Shown here: positions 1 to 8,503 of the stretch, one piece after another
Position numbering within the stretch: position 1 is the stretch's first letter
How the letters are laid out: each line of letters opens with the position of its first letter
NCBI RefSeq assembly: GCF_015679325.1
Contig: NZ_JADPVI010000001.1
Location: 496,001 to 560,000, forward strand
Direction: 5' to 3'
Length of the DNA: 64,000 nt
Source of the DNA: Kaistella gelatinilytica
Lineage (GTDB): Bacteria > Bacteroidota > Bacteroidia > Flavobacteriales > Weeksellaceae
Notes under the pieces: model-generated
Databases searched by the model: none
The model's input: only the letters and a program-made list of their open reading frames with translations
Told to the model about the DNA's origin: nothing
Made by a program: the position numbers and the translations under genes

Positions 1-170
1 TTGGTTAGTTTAAAATTAAACTTCGACGACATCAGCATTGGCTCTTCATTATCTGCAAAAATCGAAATTTCGCGGTTGTTGATTTCATTGTAAAAACGAA
101 GATTCCATTTCTCCTGCGAAAAGAGTAAGGTTTGTATAAATAGAAAAAACAGAAAAAGTTTTGCTTTCAT
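1..170 (-). CDS. Secreted protein, N-terminal fragment (cut by window edge)
   Basis: Reading leftwards from the ATG at 168-170, the frame is open to the window edge and gives about 56 residues. They begin with a clear signal peptide (MKAKLFLFFLFIQTLLFSQ). The mature part resembles the N-terminus of secreted flavobacterial M23-type peptidases, but this is a weak impression from a short fragment and no catalytic residue is visible. Its start codon directly abuts the beta-lactamase stop codon (171-173) with no spacer, so the two genes are almost certainly co-transcribed and translationally coupled. The function is unknown from this window. Confidence 0.75.
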   Translation of the reverse strand, partial: MKAKLFLFFLFIQTLLFSQEKWNLRFYNEINNREISIFADNEEPMLMSSKFNFKLT

Positions 171-1052
171 TTATTTTTTGCTAAAATAATCAAAAACAAT
201 TTTAGAAATATCGGCGATCATCTTGGTATTTGTCGATTCACTTTCCATCGAATCTGAAACGAAAACGCTGATTGCATAATGCTTTCCGTTCGGTAGCTTG
301 ATAATCGCGATGTCATTTTCGGCGATTGTTAAACCTTTATCATTCTTGCCAGAGGAGCCAGTTTTATGAGCGACCTGAGTTTCTTTTGGAAGTTGTGCGA
401 CAATTTTATTGGTTCCTGTTGTCGTTTCGATCATTATTTTGATTAGGAAATCGGTCGAATTTTTTGATACGGCTTCACCGTTATAAAACTTTTTGAGCAA
501 ATCATTCGCAGAATTTGTAGTCGTGAAGTTTTTATACATCATCTGATAACTTTGATGCATTTCTTCCTCGTTGGCTTTTATTTGAAAATTTTTAATTCCT
601 TTACCATTAATAAATTTTTGAACGGTTTCTGTTCCGCCGATTAATCTCAATAATAGATCACAACCGTTATTATCACTTTGTGCAACGGTATATTTGATGA
701 GTTCGCGTAAAGGCATTTCGATATTTCCCTCCGGATATTTCTCCCGAATCGGACTCCAGGTATTTTCTAAAAGTTCAGATTTCTTAATGAAAATATTTTG
801 GTTTAAACTTAATTTCCCTTCATCCACCACATTCAAAACCGCCAAAGCAATATGGAATTTGAAAACGCTCAACATCGGAAGTTTTTTATCACCGTTGATG
901 TTTAAATTAAATTGATCCTCAAATGAATTGATAGAAACTGCGACAGTAGCATTTTTATTTTTCGTAATGTCAAGAATTTCTTTTTTTAAATTTTGCTTTT
1001 GGGCAAAAGTGAAGGATGATATCAAAAGGAATAGGTAAATTATTTTTTTCAT
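171..1052 (-). CDS. Class A beta-lactamase, extended-spectrum PER/CIA/CGA-like subclass
   Basis: A 293-residue periplasmic serine beta-lactamase that hydrolyses penicillins and probably cephalosporins. A signal peptide ends near residue 17 (SSFTFAQ). Class A motifs are all present: S-V-F-K at 62-65 (nucleophile Ser62), S-D-N at 126-128, and K-T-G at 230-232. The omega-loop region reads NEEEMH around 161-166, the form seen in the PER/CIA/CGA branch rather than the usual ExxLN. Length is normal for the family. Chryseobacterium-group species carry such enzymes as resident chromosomal genes, and nothing mobile adjoins this one apart from the GIY-YIG element upstream. The substrate range cannot be judged from sequence alone. 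Confidence 0.93.
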   Translation of the reverse strand: MKKIIYLFLLISSFTFAQKQNLKKEILDITKNKNATVAVSINSFEDQFNLNINGDKKLPMLSVFKFHIALAVLNVVDEGKLSLNQNIFIKKSELLENTWSPIREKYPEGNIEMPLRELIKYTVAQSDNNGCDLLLRLIGGTETVQKFINGKGIKNFQIKANEEEMHQSYQMMYKNFTTTNSANDLLKKFYNGEAVSKNSTDFLIKIMIETTTGTNKIVAQLPKETQVAHKTGSSGKNDKGLTIAENDIAIIKLPNGKHYAISVFVSDSMESESTNTKMIADISKIVFDYFSKK

Positions 1053-1084
1053 TAAATACTTTTATAATTGTAAAATTAGATAAA

Positions 1085-1121
1085 GTCATTGCGAGGAATG
1101 AGGAACGAATGACGAAGCAAT
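1085..1121 (+). repeat. Inverted-repeat copy 1 flanking the GIY-YIG gene
   Basis: A 37-bp sequence beginning GTCATTGCGAGGA and ending CGAAGCAAT. It is the reverse complement of copy 2 at 1456-1484 except for two extra ATGA tetranucleotides, one after GCGAGGA and one after GGAACGA. The ends ATTGC and GCAAT can pair. It lies just past the stop of the GIY-YIG gene. Confidence 0.85.
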
Positions 1122-1130
1122 ACGTTTATT

Positions 1131-1439
1131 TTATAGATTCATAACGCTTAAAATACTTTCATATAAATCATTCCAATCGGGATTTATACTATTTATTAAA
1201 TCTATTTTTTTCTGCCTGGAACCGCCTTTCAATTGCTTTTCTCTTCCAATTGCATCTCCTATGTCTTGAAAAGATTCCCAGTAGACCAATTTGTCTAAAT
1301 TATACTTCGCTGTGAAACTATTTTTGAATTTTTTCGTTTTATGTTCCAAAATTCTTCCGGGTAAGTTTGAAGTTACACCAATATATAAAGCAGTGTTATT
1401 CTTATTGGTTACAATATAAATAAATCCGGGTTTCATCAT
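1131..1439 (-). CDS. GIY-YIG nuclease superfamily protein
   Basis: A 102-residue single-domain GIY-YIG protein. The hallmark pair is near the N-terminus as F-I-Y-I-V (7-11) and L-Y-I-G-V (18-22), followed by the conserved R (about 29) and EHK (about 32-34). The last third holds the basic KQLKGG segment common to this short family. Such stand-alone proteins are predicted endonucleases with no established cellular role; they are common and dispersed in Bacteroidota genomes. This copy is bracketed by inverted copies of one repeat (1085-1121 and 1456-1484), so gene plus repeats looks like an inserted unit. Two ATG codons are adjacent at the start; either could be used. Confidence 0.85.
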   Translation of the reverse strand: MMKPGFIYIVTNKNNTALYIGVTSNLPGRILEHKTKKFKNSFTAKYNLDKLVYWESFQDIGDAIGREKQLKGGSRQKKIDLINSINPDWNDLYESILSVMNL

Positions 1440-1455
1440 TGATTTTTATCAAAGG

Positions 1456-1484
1456 ATTGCTTCGTCGTTCCTCCTCGCAATGAC
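1456..1484 (-). repeat. Inverted-repeat copy 2 flanking the GIY-YIG gene
   Basis: A 29-bp sequence that on the minus strand reads GTCATTGCGAGGA, GGAACGA, CGAAGCAAT. It is the compact form of copy 1, without the two ATGA insertions, and ends one base before the stop codon of the oxidoreductase at 1486. Similar repeats are, from memory, abundant in Bacteroidota intergenic DNA. Confidence 0.85.
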
Positions 1485-1485
1485 G

Positions 1486-2448
1486 CTAAGAAATAAGTCT
1501 CACAATTTCCAAAGCCACCTTCAAAGCTTCTGTTCCATCTTCCAAAGAAACTTCTACATTTTTATTTTCAGTAATCGCATCTGCAAAACTTTCCAGTTCA
1601 TCTAAAATCGCATTGTTCGGCTGAATGTTTGGATATTCAAAAATGATCTGGTTTTTTTCTCCTTCTGCATTTTCGATGATCATATCAAAATCACTTGGGT
1701 TTTCCGGTGCTGGTTTCATACGAATTACTTCTGCTTTTTTCTCTAAAAAATCAACGGAAATATAAGCATCTTGCTGAAAGAAACGGGATTTACGCATCGC
1801 TTTCATCGAAATTCTGGAAGTCGTCAAATTCGCTACACAACCGTTTTCAAATTCAATTCTCGCATTACAGATGTCCGGCGATTTTGAAACTACCGAAACG
1901 CCACTTGCATGAATGTCTTTTACCTTAGAATCAACTACAGAAAGTAAAATATCCAGATCATGGATCATTAGATCTAAAACCACAGAAACATCAGTTCCAC
2001 GTGGATTAAATTCTGCCAATCGGTGAATCTCAATGAACATCGGATTTTTTATATATTCTTTTGACCCAATAAAAGCCGGATTATACCTTTCAACATGTCC
2101 AACCTGCGCTTTGATACCAAATTCACGGCATTTATAGAGAATTTCTTCCGCTTGTTTTAAAGTTTGCGTAATGGGTTTTTCAATAAAAAAATGAATGCGC
2201 TTTTCAATGGCTTTCATCGCATAATCATAGTGATAAAGCGTCGGAGTTACAATATCAAGCATTTCGATCTCATTCAGTAAATCTTCGAACTTTTCAAAAT
2301 ATTTATAGCCTAATTCACTTTCCAGCTTTTTGCCATTTTCGGCATCTGCGTCGTGAAAGCCGACTAATTCGTATTTTTCTGACTGATTCAGAAGTTTTAA
2401 ATGTATTTTTCCTAAATGACCTGCGCCAACCAAACCCGCTTTTAGCAT
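1486..2448 (-). CDS. Gfo/Idh/MocA family NAD(P)-dependent oxidoreductase
   Basis: A 320-residue cytoplasmic dehydrogenase. The N-terminal Rossmann fold shows G-A-G-H-L-G at 8-13, and the family's catalytic E-K-P motif lies at 90-92 (IEKPIT). The second half is the alpha/beta substrate-binding domain, with the VGHVERYNP segment typical of the bacteroidal branch. The family oxidises or reduces sugars, inositols or related compounds, and the substrate cannot be told from sequence. The gene stands alone, divergent from pcm across a 157-bp gap, and its 3' end abuts the repeat at 1456-1484. Confidence 0.9.
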   Translation of the reverse strand: MLKAGLVGAGHLGKIHLKLLNQSEKYELVGFHDADAENGKKLESELGYKYFEKFEDLLNEIEMLDIVTPTLYHYDYAMKAIEKRIHFFIEKPITQTLKQAEEILYKCREFGIKAQVGHVERYNPAFIGSKEYIKNPMFIEIHRLAEFNPRGTDVSVVLDLMIHDLDILLSVVDSKVKDIHASGVSVVSKSPDICNARIEFENGCVANLTTSRISMKAMRKSRFFQQDAYISVDFLEKKAEVIRMKPAPENPSDFDMIIENAEGEKNQIIFEYPNIQPNNAILDELESFADAITENKNVEVSLEDGTEALKVALEIVRLIS

Positions 2449-2522
2449 TGAAAATTAATTTTTGTAAAGATAATAAATTGGTGCGATATGCGGGGTTTGG
2501 GAGCGTAAAAACAATACTGATT

Positions 2523-2554
2523 TTTGTAAATTTCGATTAAATAGGTTAGTTTTG
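2523..2554 (+). promoter_or_regulatory. Bacteroidota-type promoter for pcm
   Basis: A full match to the flavobacterial consensus: TTTG at 2523-2526, a 20-bp spacer, then TAGTTTTG (TAnnTTTG) at 2547-2554. Transcription should begin near 2561, which rules out the upstream in-frame TTG at 2552 and supports the ATG at 2606. Confidence 0.7.
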
Positions 2555-2605
2555 TTTTTAGCGGGATTTAAACACGGATCTCGCATCTTGAAACACGGAA
2601 TATTT

Positions 2606-3256
2606 ATGCAGGATTCATTTGTACATAAAGGAAAAAGGAAAATTTTGGTAGAATATCTTCGGGAAAAAATGGGCATTTCAGATGAAAACGTTTTGAAAGC
2701 CATCAACGAAGTTCCACGTCATCTTTTTCTGGAAAGTATTTTTGAGGATTTTGCTTACGAAGACCGCGCTTTCCCGATTTTAGCCAAACAAACGATTTCG
2801 CATCCTTCAACGGTAGCCGAACAAACGGAACTTTTGGAACTTCAGGAAAAAGAAAAAGTATTGGAAATTGGTACAGGAAGTGGTTATCAAACTGCTGTAT
2901 TGATCGCGATGAATGCTTGGGTTTATACGGTAGAACGTCAAAAAGATCTGCACGATTTCTCTCAGAAAAAATTACGTGAACTTCATCTTCGTCCGAAATT
3001 TCAAAGTTTTGGAGATGGTTTTGCGGGACTTCCGACTTTTGCGCCCTTCGATAAGATCCTTGTTACTTGTGGCGCAGAAATCCTTCCTACCGAATTGCTT
3101 CATCAATTAAAAGTTGGTGGTATGATGGTAATTCCGCTCGGGAAAACTGATGAACAGGTTTTGACGAGATTCACGAAAAAATCGGAGAAGGAATTTGAGA
3201 AAGAAGAATTTGGTGCTTACAAATTTGTTCCGATGTTGAATAATACCAACCATTAA
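2606..3256 (+). CDS. pcm: Protein-L-isoaspartate O-methyltransferase
   Basis: A 216-residue enzyme that methylates L-isoaspartyl residues with S-adenosylmethionine to start repair of aged proteins in the cytoplasm. Motif I of the methyltransferase fold is VLEIGTGSGYQ at 85-95, and the family signature QTISHPSTV is at 62-70. I chose the ATG at 2606 because the longer frame from 2552 begins inside the promoter -7 box and adds 18 unconserved residues. The next gene follows after 5 bp, suggesting a two-gene unit. Confidence 0.93.
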   Translation: MQDSFVHKGKRKILVEYLREKMGISDENVLKAINEVPRHLFLESIFEDFAYEDRAFPILAKQTISHPSTVAEQTELLELQEKEKVLEIGTGSGYQTAVLIAMNAWVYTVERQKDLHDFSQKKLRELHLRPKFQSFGDGFAGLPTFAPFDKILVTCGAEILPTELLHQLKVGGMMVIPLGKTDEQVLTRFTKKSEKEFEKEEFGAYKFVPMLNNTNH

Positions 3257-3261
3257 ATAAG

Positions 3262-3705
3262 ATGAATGACCTAATTTTCAAGACTAAAAAAATAAACAAA
3301 ACATTTTTACTCCTTTATTTAGGATTTTTGTTGTTGTTCATTATTTTTGCACTTTATACTTATTATATTGCGAAGGATTTTAAAACTTTTTTAATAGGTT
3401 TTATTGGTGGACTTCCTTTAATGCTCTCTTTTGCGGCGAGTAAATGGCTGAAAATTATCATTAGAAATGATGAATTAATTATTCATTGGATTTTTACCAT
3501 TTACAAAACGAAAATCCAAAACATTACCAAAATCAGAAAGGGCGAAACCATGTGGAGTGGTTTTCACAAATACGGCAACACCACAAAAGGTTTGATTATT
3601 TTTTCAAAGTTCAAAAATGACCTTTATATTACTCCCAATGATGAAGAACTTTTCTATCAAAAAATTTTAGAGATTAATCCAAATGTCATCATCGAGAAAG
3701 TTTAA
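3262..3705 (+). CDS. PH-domain (YyaB-like) membrane protein
   Basis: A 147-residue protein with two hydrophobic segments at about 14-34 and 39-60, followed by a soluble domain resembling the bacterial YyaB-like PH fold: a KITKIRKGE region, then GLIIFSKFKNDLYITP, and a C-terminal helix ending in the ILEINPNV motif typical of that family. The role is unknown; such domains sit on the cytoplasmic face of the membrane. It follows pcm by 5 bp and is probably co-transcribed with it. Confidence 0.75.
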   Translation: MNDLIFKTKKINKTFLLLYLGFLLLFIIFALYTYYIAKDFKTFLIGFIGGLPLMLSFAASKWLKIIIRNDELIIHWIFTIYKTKIQNITKIRKGETMWSGFHKYGNTTKGLIIFSKFKNDLYITPNDEELFYQKILEINPNVIIEKV

Positions 3706-3820
3706 AATATTTGGTAATCGGTTTTTATCACAACATTTTCCCAATATTTCTAAATTGGAAAACCCTTCTTAAAACTGATAAAAAACATATTGCAAATTCG
3801 CTTATTAAATATATACGCAG

Positions 3821-3828
3821 TATTTTTG
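3821..3828 (+). promoter_or_regulatory. -7 box upstream of ccsBA
   Basis: TATTTTTG matches TAnnTTTG. No well-spaced -33 TTTG is seen. It lies inside the extended open frame that begins at 3711, so it argues that translation really begins at 3906, about 70 nt downstream of the inferred start of transcription. Confidence 0.5.
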
Positions 3829-3905
3829 CACATCTTGAATCCTATTGCGGAATTTTTTGTAGAGATGAAAAGTTTTCCAGTAGGCTAAAAAAATTATTTT
3901 TCCTA

Positions 3906-6900
3906 ATGAAAAAAATTCAGAATATTTTTATCTCAACCCGCACTATGGCGGTTCTGTTGTTGTTATATGCCTTTTCAATGGCTTACGCAACTTTCCTCGA
4001 AAATGATTTCGGTACACCAACAGCGAAGGCACTCATTTACGAGGCGAAATGGTTTGAAGCCATTATGTTATTGCTCATCTTAAATTTTATTGGAAACATT
4101 TCACGTTACCGACTTTGGCGCCGGGAAAAATGGCCAACTTTGGTTTTTCACCTTGCATTTATATTGATCTTTATCGGTGGTGCAGTCACGCGTTATGTAA
4201 GTTACGAAGGAATTATGCACATTCGCGAAGGAGCAACTTCAAACGAAGTGGTGACTGATAAAAATTTCTTTAAAATTCAAATTGAAGAAAAAGGTGATAT
4301 TTTAAATTATCAGGATGTTCCTTTCACCATGATTCCCGATGATGCACGGGAAAATAAATGGATCGCCAAATTTACCGCGAAAGATTTCAAAGCAGGTTAC
4401 GATTATCACGGAAAGCAGATCACCGTAAAACAATTGCAGTTTATTCAAAGAAAGAAAGACAGTTTGGTTGCAGGAGATAATGGCGTTGAATACTTACACG
4501 TTGTTTCCGCAGGACAATCTGGTCGCGAAAATATTTACATCAAAGCTGGCGATTCGAAATTGGTCAACGGAACTTTGGTTTCTTACAACAGACCAATTGA
4601 TGGCGCTGTAGAATTTAAAAACGATGGAAGTGGTTTGATGATCAAAACGCCGGTCGATGCGAATTTTATGACGATGGCAACGCAAGCAACCGGAACAACG
4701 AAAAAAGACGAATTTCAACCTTTAGCATTAAGAAGTTTATATACCATTAATGATTTAAAACTGGTAGTTCCGGAAGGTTTAAAAAAAGGAAAACTCATCG
4801 CTTATGAAGGTGATCGTAAAAAAGATAAAGATGTTCCGGATCAATTGACCGTTGAAGTTCAGGGACCAAAAACAAAGCAGATCGTTGATCTATCCGTAGA
4901 AAAAGGAAATCCAAATGCCTTTAAACAAATTGCAATGGATGGAATGAACGTTATATTAGGTTTCGGACCCAAAGTTTACAACACGCCATTTTCTTTGAAA
5001 TTAGATAAATTCGTCATGGAAACCTATCCGGGAAGCTCAGCGCCAAGTGCCTACGAAAGCCACGTTCAGGTAATTGACAAAGGAAAACAAACGCCCTATA
5101 AAATTTTCATGAACCACGTTTTAAATCACGGCGGTTATCGATTTTTCCAGGCGAGTTTTGATCCGGACCGAAAAGGAACAGTACTTTCAGTAAACCATGA
5201 TTTTATCGGAACGATCATTACTTATTTCGGATATACTTTCTTGTTCTTAGGAATGTTTGTGACTTTCTTCTGGAAAGGTTCTCATTTTTGGAAACTGAAT
5301 AAAAATTTAAAATCAGTGAATCATAAAAGAGCGATAACGGTTATTTTGTTGTTGTTAAGCATGAGTTTTAATGCCCAATATATTGATACTCACGGAACCG
5401 ACGGTTCGAAAGAACAGGCACATTCCGCCGCAGATGGTCATGGTCACGGAAATGCTGATGCAGCTTTAATGGAGGAAGGGAAGCCAAAGAAGGAATCCCA
5501 AAATTCTTTAGGCTTAAGATCACCAAAACCGATCACCGCAGATGAGATCATCGGGAAAAATAAAATTTCAAAAGAACATGCTGATCAGTTTGCCTATCTT
5601 TTAGTACAAAACTACGACGGTCGAATTGTTCCTATGAATACGCAGGCTCTAGATGTTTTAAGAAAATTATACAAAAAAGATTCATTTACAGGAACTGATG
5701 GAAAATCCCTGGATGCTAATCAGTGGTTTTTATCCATCAACACCGATACTGCGAGCTGGACCATGGTTCCGATGATCAAAGTTGGTGCAAAAGGTGGCGA
5801 TGAATTAAAGAAAAAAACAAAAGCCAATGAAGAAGGGTACACTTCATTAATGCAAATGTTTCCCGCAGATGCAAGCGGACAACTTCATTATGTTTTGGAA
5901 GATGACTACAACATCGCTTTCCGAAAAAAACCTGCCGATCAAAGCAATTATGATAAAGAAGTTATTGCGGTAAATGACAGAGTACAGGTTTTCAATGAAT
6001 TTTTCAGCGGTCAGTTGATGCGGATCGTACCGGTTCAAAATGATCCAAATAATACATGGCATTCCTGGTTAGATCAAAATTTCGAACCAGACGAAGCTTC
6101 TCAAAAAGTGATGGGTCCTTATTTCTCCAGTGTTTTAGATGCACAGAAAAATGGCGACTGGAATAAAGCAGGAGCTGAACTCAAAAAGTTAGAGCAGTAC
6201 CAAAATACCTGGGGTAAAAATGTAGTTCCTTCCGAGTCAAAAGTGAAGCTGGAAGTGTTCATGAATAAAGTCAACCTGAATTTCAAACTACTTATCTTCT
6301 ATACATTGATCGGAGGTTTGCTTTTGGTCTTAGGTTTTATTGAATTATTCAAACCCAACAAAATTTTGAATAAAGTCATTAAAGGAATTATCGCAATTGG
6401 GATCGTGGGTTATACCGCGCATTTCCTTGGCTTGGTTTCAAGATGGTATTTGTCAGGACACGCTCCCTGGAGTAACGGTTACGAAGCCATTATCTTCATC
6501 AGCTGGATCGGAATTTCTGCCGGTTTAATGTTCTATTTCGGATTTGGTAAACCTAATTTCAACCGTAAAAAAGATTTAAATAAAACGATAAACAAAAATA
6601 ATGTTTCAAACGCTTTAATTCCTGCAGCCGGATTTATGGTTGCCGTGATTATGATGGGATTTGCACATGGTGGTTCCGCTTTGGATCCGCAAATTACGCC
6701 GCTCGTTCCTGTTTTAAAATCCTATTGGCTCATCATTCACGTGGCAATTATCACATCGAGTTATGGCTTTTTTGCCTTGTCGATGATTATCGCTGTGATC
6801 ACTTTGGTCTTTTACATTATCTCGAATAAAAAATCATATCATTTACACCATGATTCTACTTTAAAAGAACTCACCATCGTTTCAGAAATGTCTTTAACAA

Positions 6901-7268
6901 TAGGACTTTTCGCTTTAACGGTTGGTAATTTCTTAGGTGGGATTTGGGCAAATGAATCTTGGGGACGATACTGGAGCTGGGATCCAAAAGAAACCTGGGC
7001 ATTTATTTCCATCATGGTTTATGCCTTTGTTTTACACATGAGACTTGTTCCGGGATTGCGCGGAAGATGGTCGTTCCACGTTGCAGTAATGTTCGCATTC
7101 TGTTCCATGGTAATGACGTATTTCGGAGTAAATTACTATTTAAGCGGACTACATTCTTACGCCGCAGGAGATCCGGTTCCCGTTCCAGCTTGGGTTTACA
7201 TCGGTTTAGGAAGTATGCTTTTGCTCTCCGCAGTTTCATTCATCAGATTCAAAGCATTAAAAAAATAA
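3906..7268 (+). CDS. ccsBA: Fused cytochrome c biogenesis protein CcsBA (ResB-ResC, system II)
   Basis: A 1120-residue integral membrane haem lyase that moves haem across the inner membrane and attaches it to apocytochromes c. The N-terminal ResB/CcsB half has transmembrane segments near the start and a long periplasmic domain with a further segment near residue 445. A His-rich linker (DGHGHG) follows. The C-terminal CcsA half is polytopic and carries the haem-handling WWD region WGRYWSWDPKETW about 100 residues from the end. Single-chain CcsBA is typical of Bacteroidota and Epsilonproteobacteria. The open frame extends to 3711, but the extra 65 residues are unlike the family and the promoter lies within them, so ATG 3906 (MKKIQNIF) is preferred. 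A strong terminator follows at 7289. Confidence 0.92.
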   Translation: MKKIQNIFISTRTMAVLLLLYAFSMAYATFLENDFGTPTAKALIYEAKWFEAIMLLLILNFIGNISRYRLWRREKWPTLVFHLAFILIFIGGAVTRYVSYEGIMHIREGATSNEVVTDKNFFKIQIEEKGDILNYQDVPFTMIPDDARENKWIAKFTAKDFKAGYDYHGKQITVKQLQFIQRKKDSLVAGDNGVEYLHVVSAGQSGRENIYIKAGDSKLVNGTLVSYNRPIDGAVEFKNDGSGLMIKTPVDANFMTMATQATGTTKKDEFQPLALRSLYTINDLKLVVPEGLKKGKLIAYEGDRKKDKDVPDQLTVEVQGPKTKQIVDLSVEKGNPNAFKQIAMDGMNVILGFGPKVYNTPFSLKLDKFVMETYPGSSAPSAYESHVQVIDKGKQTPYKIFMNHVLNHGGYRFFQASFDPDRKGTVLSVNHDFIGTIITYFGYTFLFLGMFVTFFWKGSHFWKLNKNLKSVNHKRAITVILLLLSMSFNAQYIDTHGTDGSKEQAHSAADGHGHGNADAALMEEGKPKKESQNSLGLRSPKPITADEIIGKNKISKEHADQFAYLLVQNYDGRIVPMNTQALDVLRKLYKKDSFTGTDGKSLDANQWFLSINTDTASWTMVPMIKVGAKGGDELKKKTKANEEGYTSLMQMFPADASGQLHYVLEDDYNIAFRKKPADQSNYDKEVIAVNDRVQVFNEFFSGQLMRIVPVQNDPNNTWHSWLDQNFEPDEASQKVMGPYFSSVLDAQKNGDWNKAGAELKKLEQYQNTWGKNVVPSESKVKLEVFMNKVNLNFKLLIFYTLIGGLLLVLGFIELFKPNKILNKVIKGIIAIGIVGYTAHFLGLVSRWYLSGHAPWSNGYEAIIFISWIGISAGLMFYFGFGKPNFNRKKDLNKTINKNNVSNALIPAAGFMVAVIMMGFAHGGSALDPQITPLVPVLKSYWLIIHVAIITSSYGFFALSMIIAVITLVFYIISNKKSYHLHHDSTLKELTIVSEMSLTIGLFALTVGNFLGGIWANESWGRYWSWDPKETWAFISIMVYAFVLHMRLVPGLRGRWSFHVAVMFAFCSMVMTYFGVNYYLSGLHSYAAGDPVPVPAWVYIGLGSMLLLSAVSFIRFKALKK

Positions 7269-7288
7269 GTGCTCAATTCAATAATAAG

Positions 7289-7320
7289 ATCCCGAAATTA
7301 ATTTTTCGGGATTTTTTTTG
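7289..7320 (+). terminator. Intrinsic terminator after ccsBA
   Basis: A perfect 9-bp stem ATCCCGAAA/TTTCGGGAT with a 6-nt loop, followed by a run of T. Confidence 0.9.
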
Positions 7321-7334
7321 GGAGCAACGAGTCC

Positions 7335-7425
7335 GTTTTCTTTCTGGAAGATCAAACCCGCTTTCACTACTCGCTTCCTGAAAGATCGGGAGAGCTCAAA
7401 CACGCCGTTCAATCGGGGCTAAAAT
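7335..7425. repeat. GC-richer intergenic element, probable dispersed repeat
   Basis: A GC-rich island in AT-rich intergenic DNA, with the segments CCCGCTTTCACTACTCGC and CAATCGGGGCT. From memory, similar CCCGCTTTC...ATCGGGGCT elements recur between genes in Chryseobacterium-group genomes. There is no second copy in this window, so the repeat call rests on that recollection. No open frame of note crosses it. Confidence 0.4.
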
Positions 7426-7465
7426 CCCATTTTGTTTCTTCTTCCCAAAGTCCCCAAATTATCAT

Positions 7466-7530
7466 TAAATTTGTAAAAATTAAATAACCAACATCAGACA
7501 TCCATCACCGAACATCTAACATCAATCATC
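7466..7530 (+). promoter_or_regulatory. rnz -7 box followed by an ACATC-rich leader
   Basis: TAAATTTG at 7466-7473 fits TAnnTTTG. The leader downstream (7490-7530) is an imperfect array of ACATCnn/CATC units (ACATCAG, ACATCC, ACATCTA, ACATCA). It is unusually poor in G for this strand. Confidence 0.5.
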
Positions 7531-7537
7531 CTAAGAT

Positions 7538-8455
7538 TTGAGCACTTATTTAACAATTCTCGGCTTTAATTCCGCAATTCCCACCATCACTTCTTCCCCA
7601 ACTGCACAGTTTCTGGAAATGGAAGAACGTGCATTCCTCATCGATTGCGGCGAAGGAACACAGGTTCAGCTTCGAAAAGCCAAAGCCAGATTTTCTAAGA
7701 TCAATAATATTTTTATTTCTCATCTTCACGGTGATCACTGTTTTGGTTTACCCGGATTAATTGCTTCTTTCCGACTTTTAGGTCGCGACATGCCTCTCAA
7801 TGTTTACGGTCCAAAAGGCATCAAAGAAATGATGGAAACCATTTTTCGACTCACCGAAACGCATCGTGGTTTTGAAGTTATTTATCATGAACTTAGTGGC
7901 AAAACTTCTGAGAAAATTTATGAAGACAATCGGGTAGAAGTCTTTACGATTCCGCTTGATCACCGCATTTATTGCAACGGCTATCTCTTCAGGGAAAAAC
8001 CGAAAGAACGCCATCTCAATATGCAGGAAGTTTCAAAATATTCCGAAATAGAAACCTGCGATTATCATAATTTAAAACTCGGCAAAGATTTTATTTTAAG
8101 CGATGGTTATGTTTTAAAAAATTCGATCTTGACCAATGAACCAACCAGATCAGTTTCTTATGCTTTCTGCAGTGACACGAGATATTTGGAAGACGTAATT
8201 CCTATCATCGAAAATGTTGATGTGCTTTATCACGAATCCACTTTCCTTCACGATCTGAAAGAAATGGCAGATTACACCGGACACACAACGGCTTTAGAAG
8301 CTGCAAGAATCGCCCGAAAAGCCAATGTTGGAAAATTGATTTTAGGACATTTTTCCAATCGTTACGGAGACTTAAGCGTTTTCACCGATGAAGCCCGCGA
8401 AGTTTTCCCGAACAGTTTTTTACCAAAAGCTTTGGAAGCGGTGAAGATTGGATAG
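7538..8455 (+). CDS. rnz: Ribonuclease Z (tRNA 3'-processing endonuclease)
   Basis: A 305-residue metallo-beta-lactamase-fold nuclease that cuts precursor tRNAs at the 3' end. The zinc motif H-L-H-G-D-H is at 62-67, with further ligands in the C-terminal part (CSDTRY and the GHFSNRY region). Length is normal for the short bacterial form. The start is a TTG at 7538-7540; no ATG lies nearer the conserved N-terminus (STYLTILGFNSA). It is preceded by a -7 box and an ACATC-rich leader. Confidence 0.95.
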   Translation: MSTYLTILGFNSAIPTITSSPTAQFLEMEERAFLIDCGEGTQVQLRKAKARFSKINNIFISHLHGDHCFGLPGLIASFRLLGRDMPLNVYGPKGIKEMMETIFRLTETHRGFEVIYHELSGKTSEKIYEDNRVEVFTIPLDHRIYCNGYLFREKPKERHLNMQEVSKYSEIETCDYHNLKLGKDFILSDGYVLKNSILTNEPTRSVSYAFCSDTRYLEDVIPIIENVDVLYHESTFLHDLKEMADYTGHTTALEAARIARKANVGKLILGHFSNRYGDLSVFTDEAREVFPNSFLPKALEAVKIG

Positions 8456-8503
8456 AATTAATTTTGAAAAAAGTCCTTTGTTGATTAAAGAAAATTCTGA
8501 GAA

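Noticed and set aside
2552-2605. Upstream TTG start for pcm
   Set aside because: It lies inside the TAGTTTTG promoter box and adds residues unlike the family.
3711-3905. 65-residue N-terminal extension of CcsBA
   Set aside because: A -7 promoter box lies inside it, and the family begins at the hydrophobic segment after ATG 3906.
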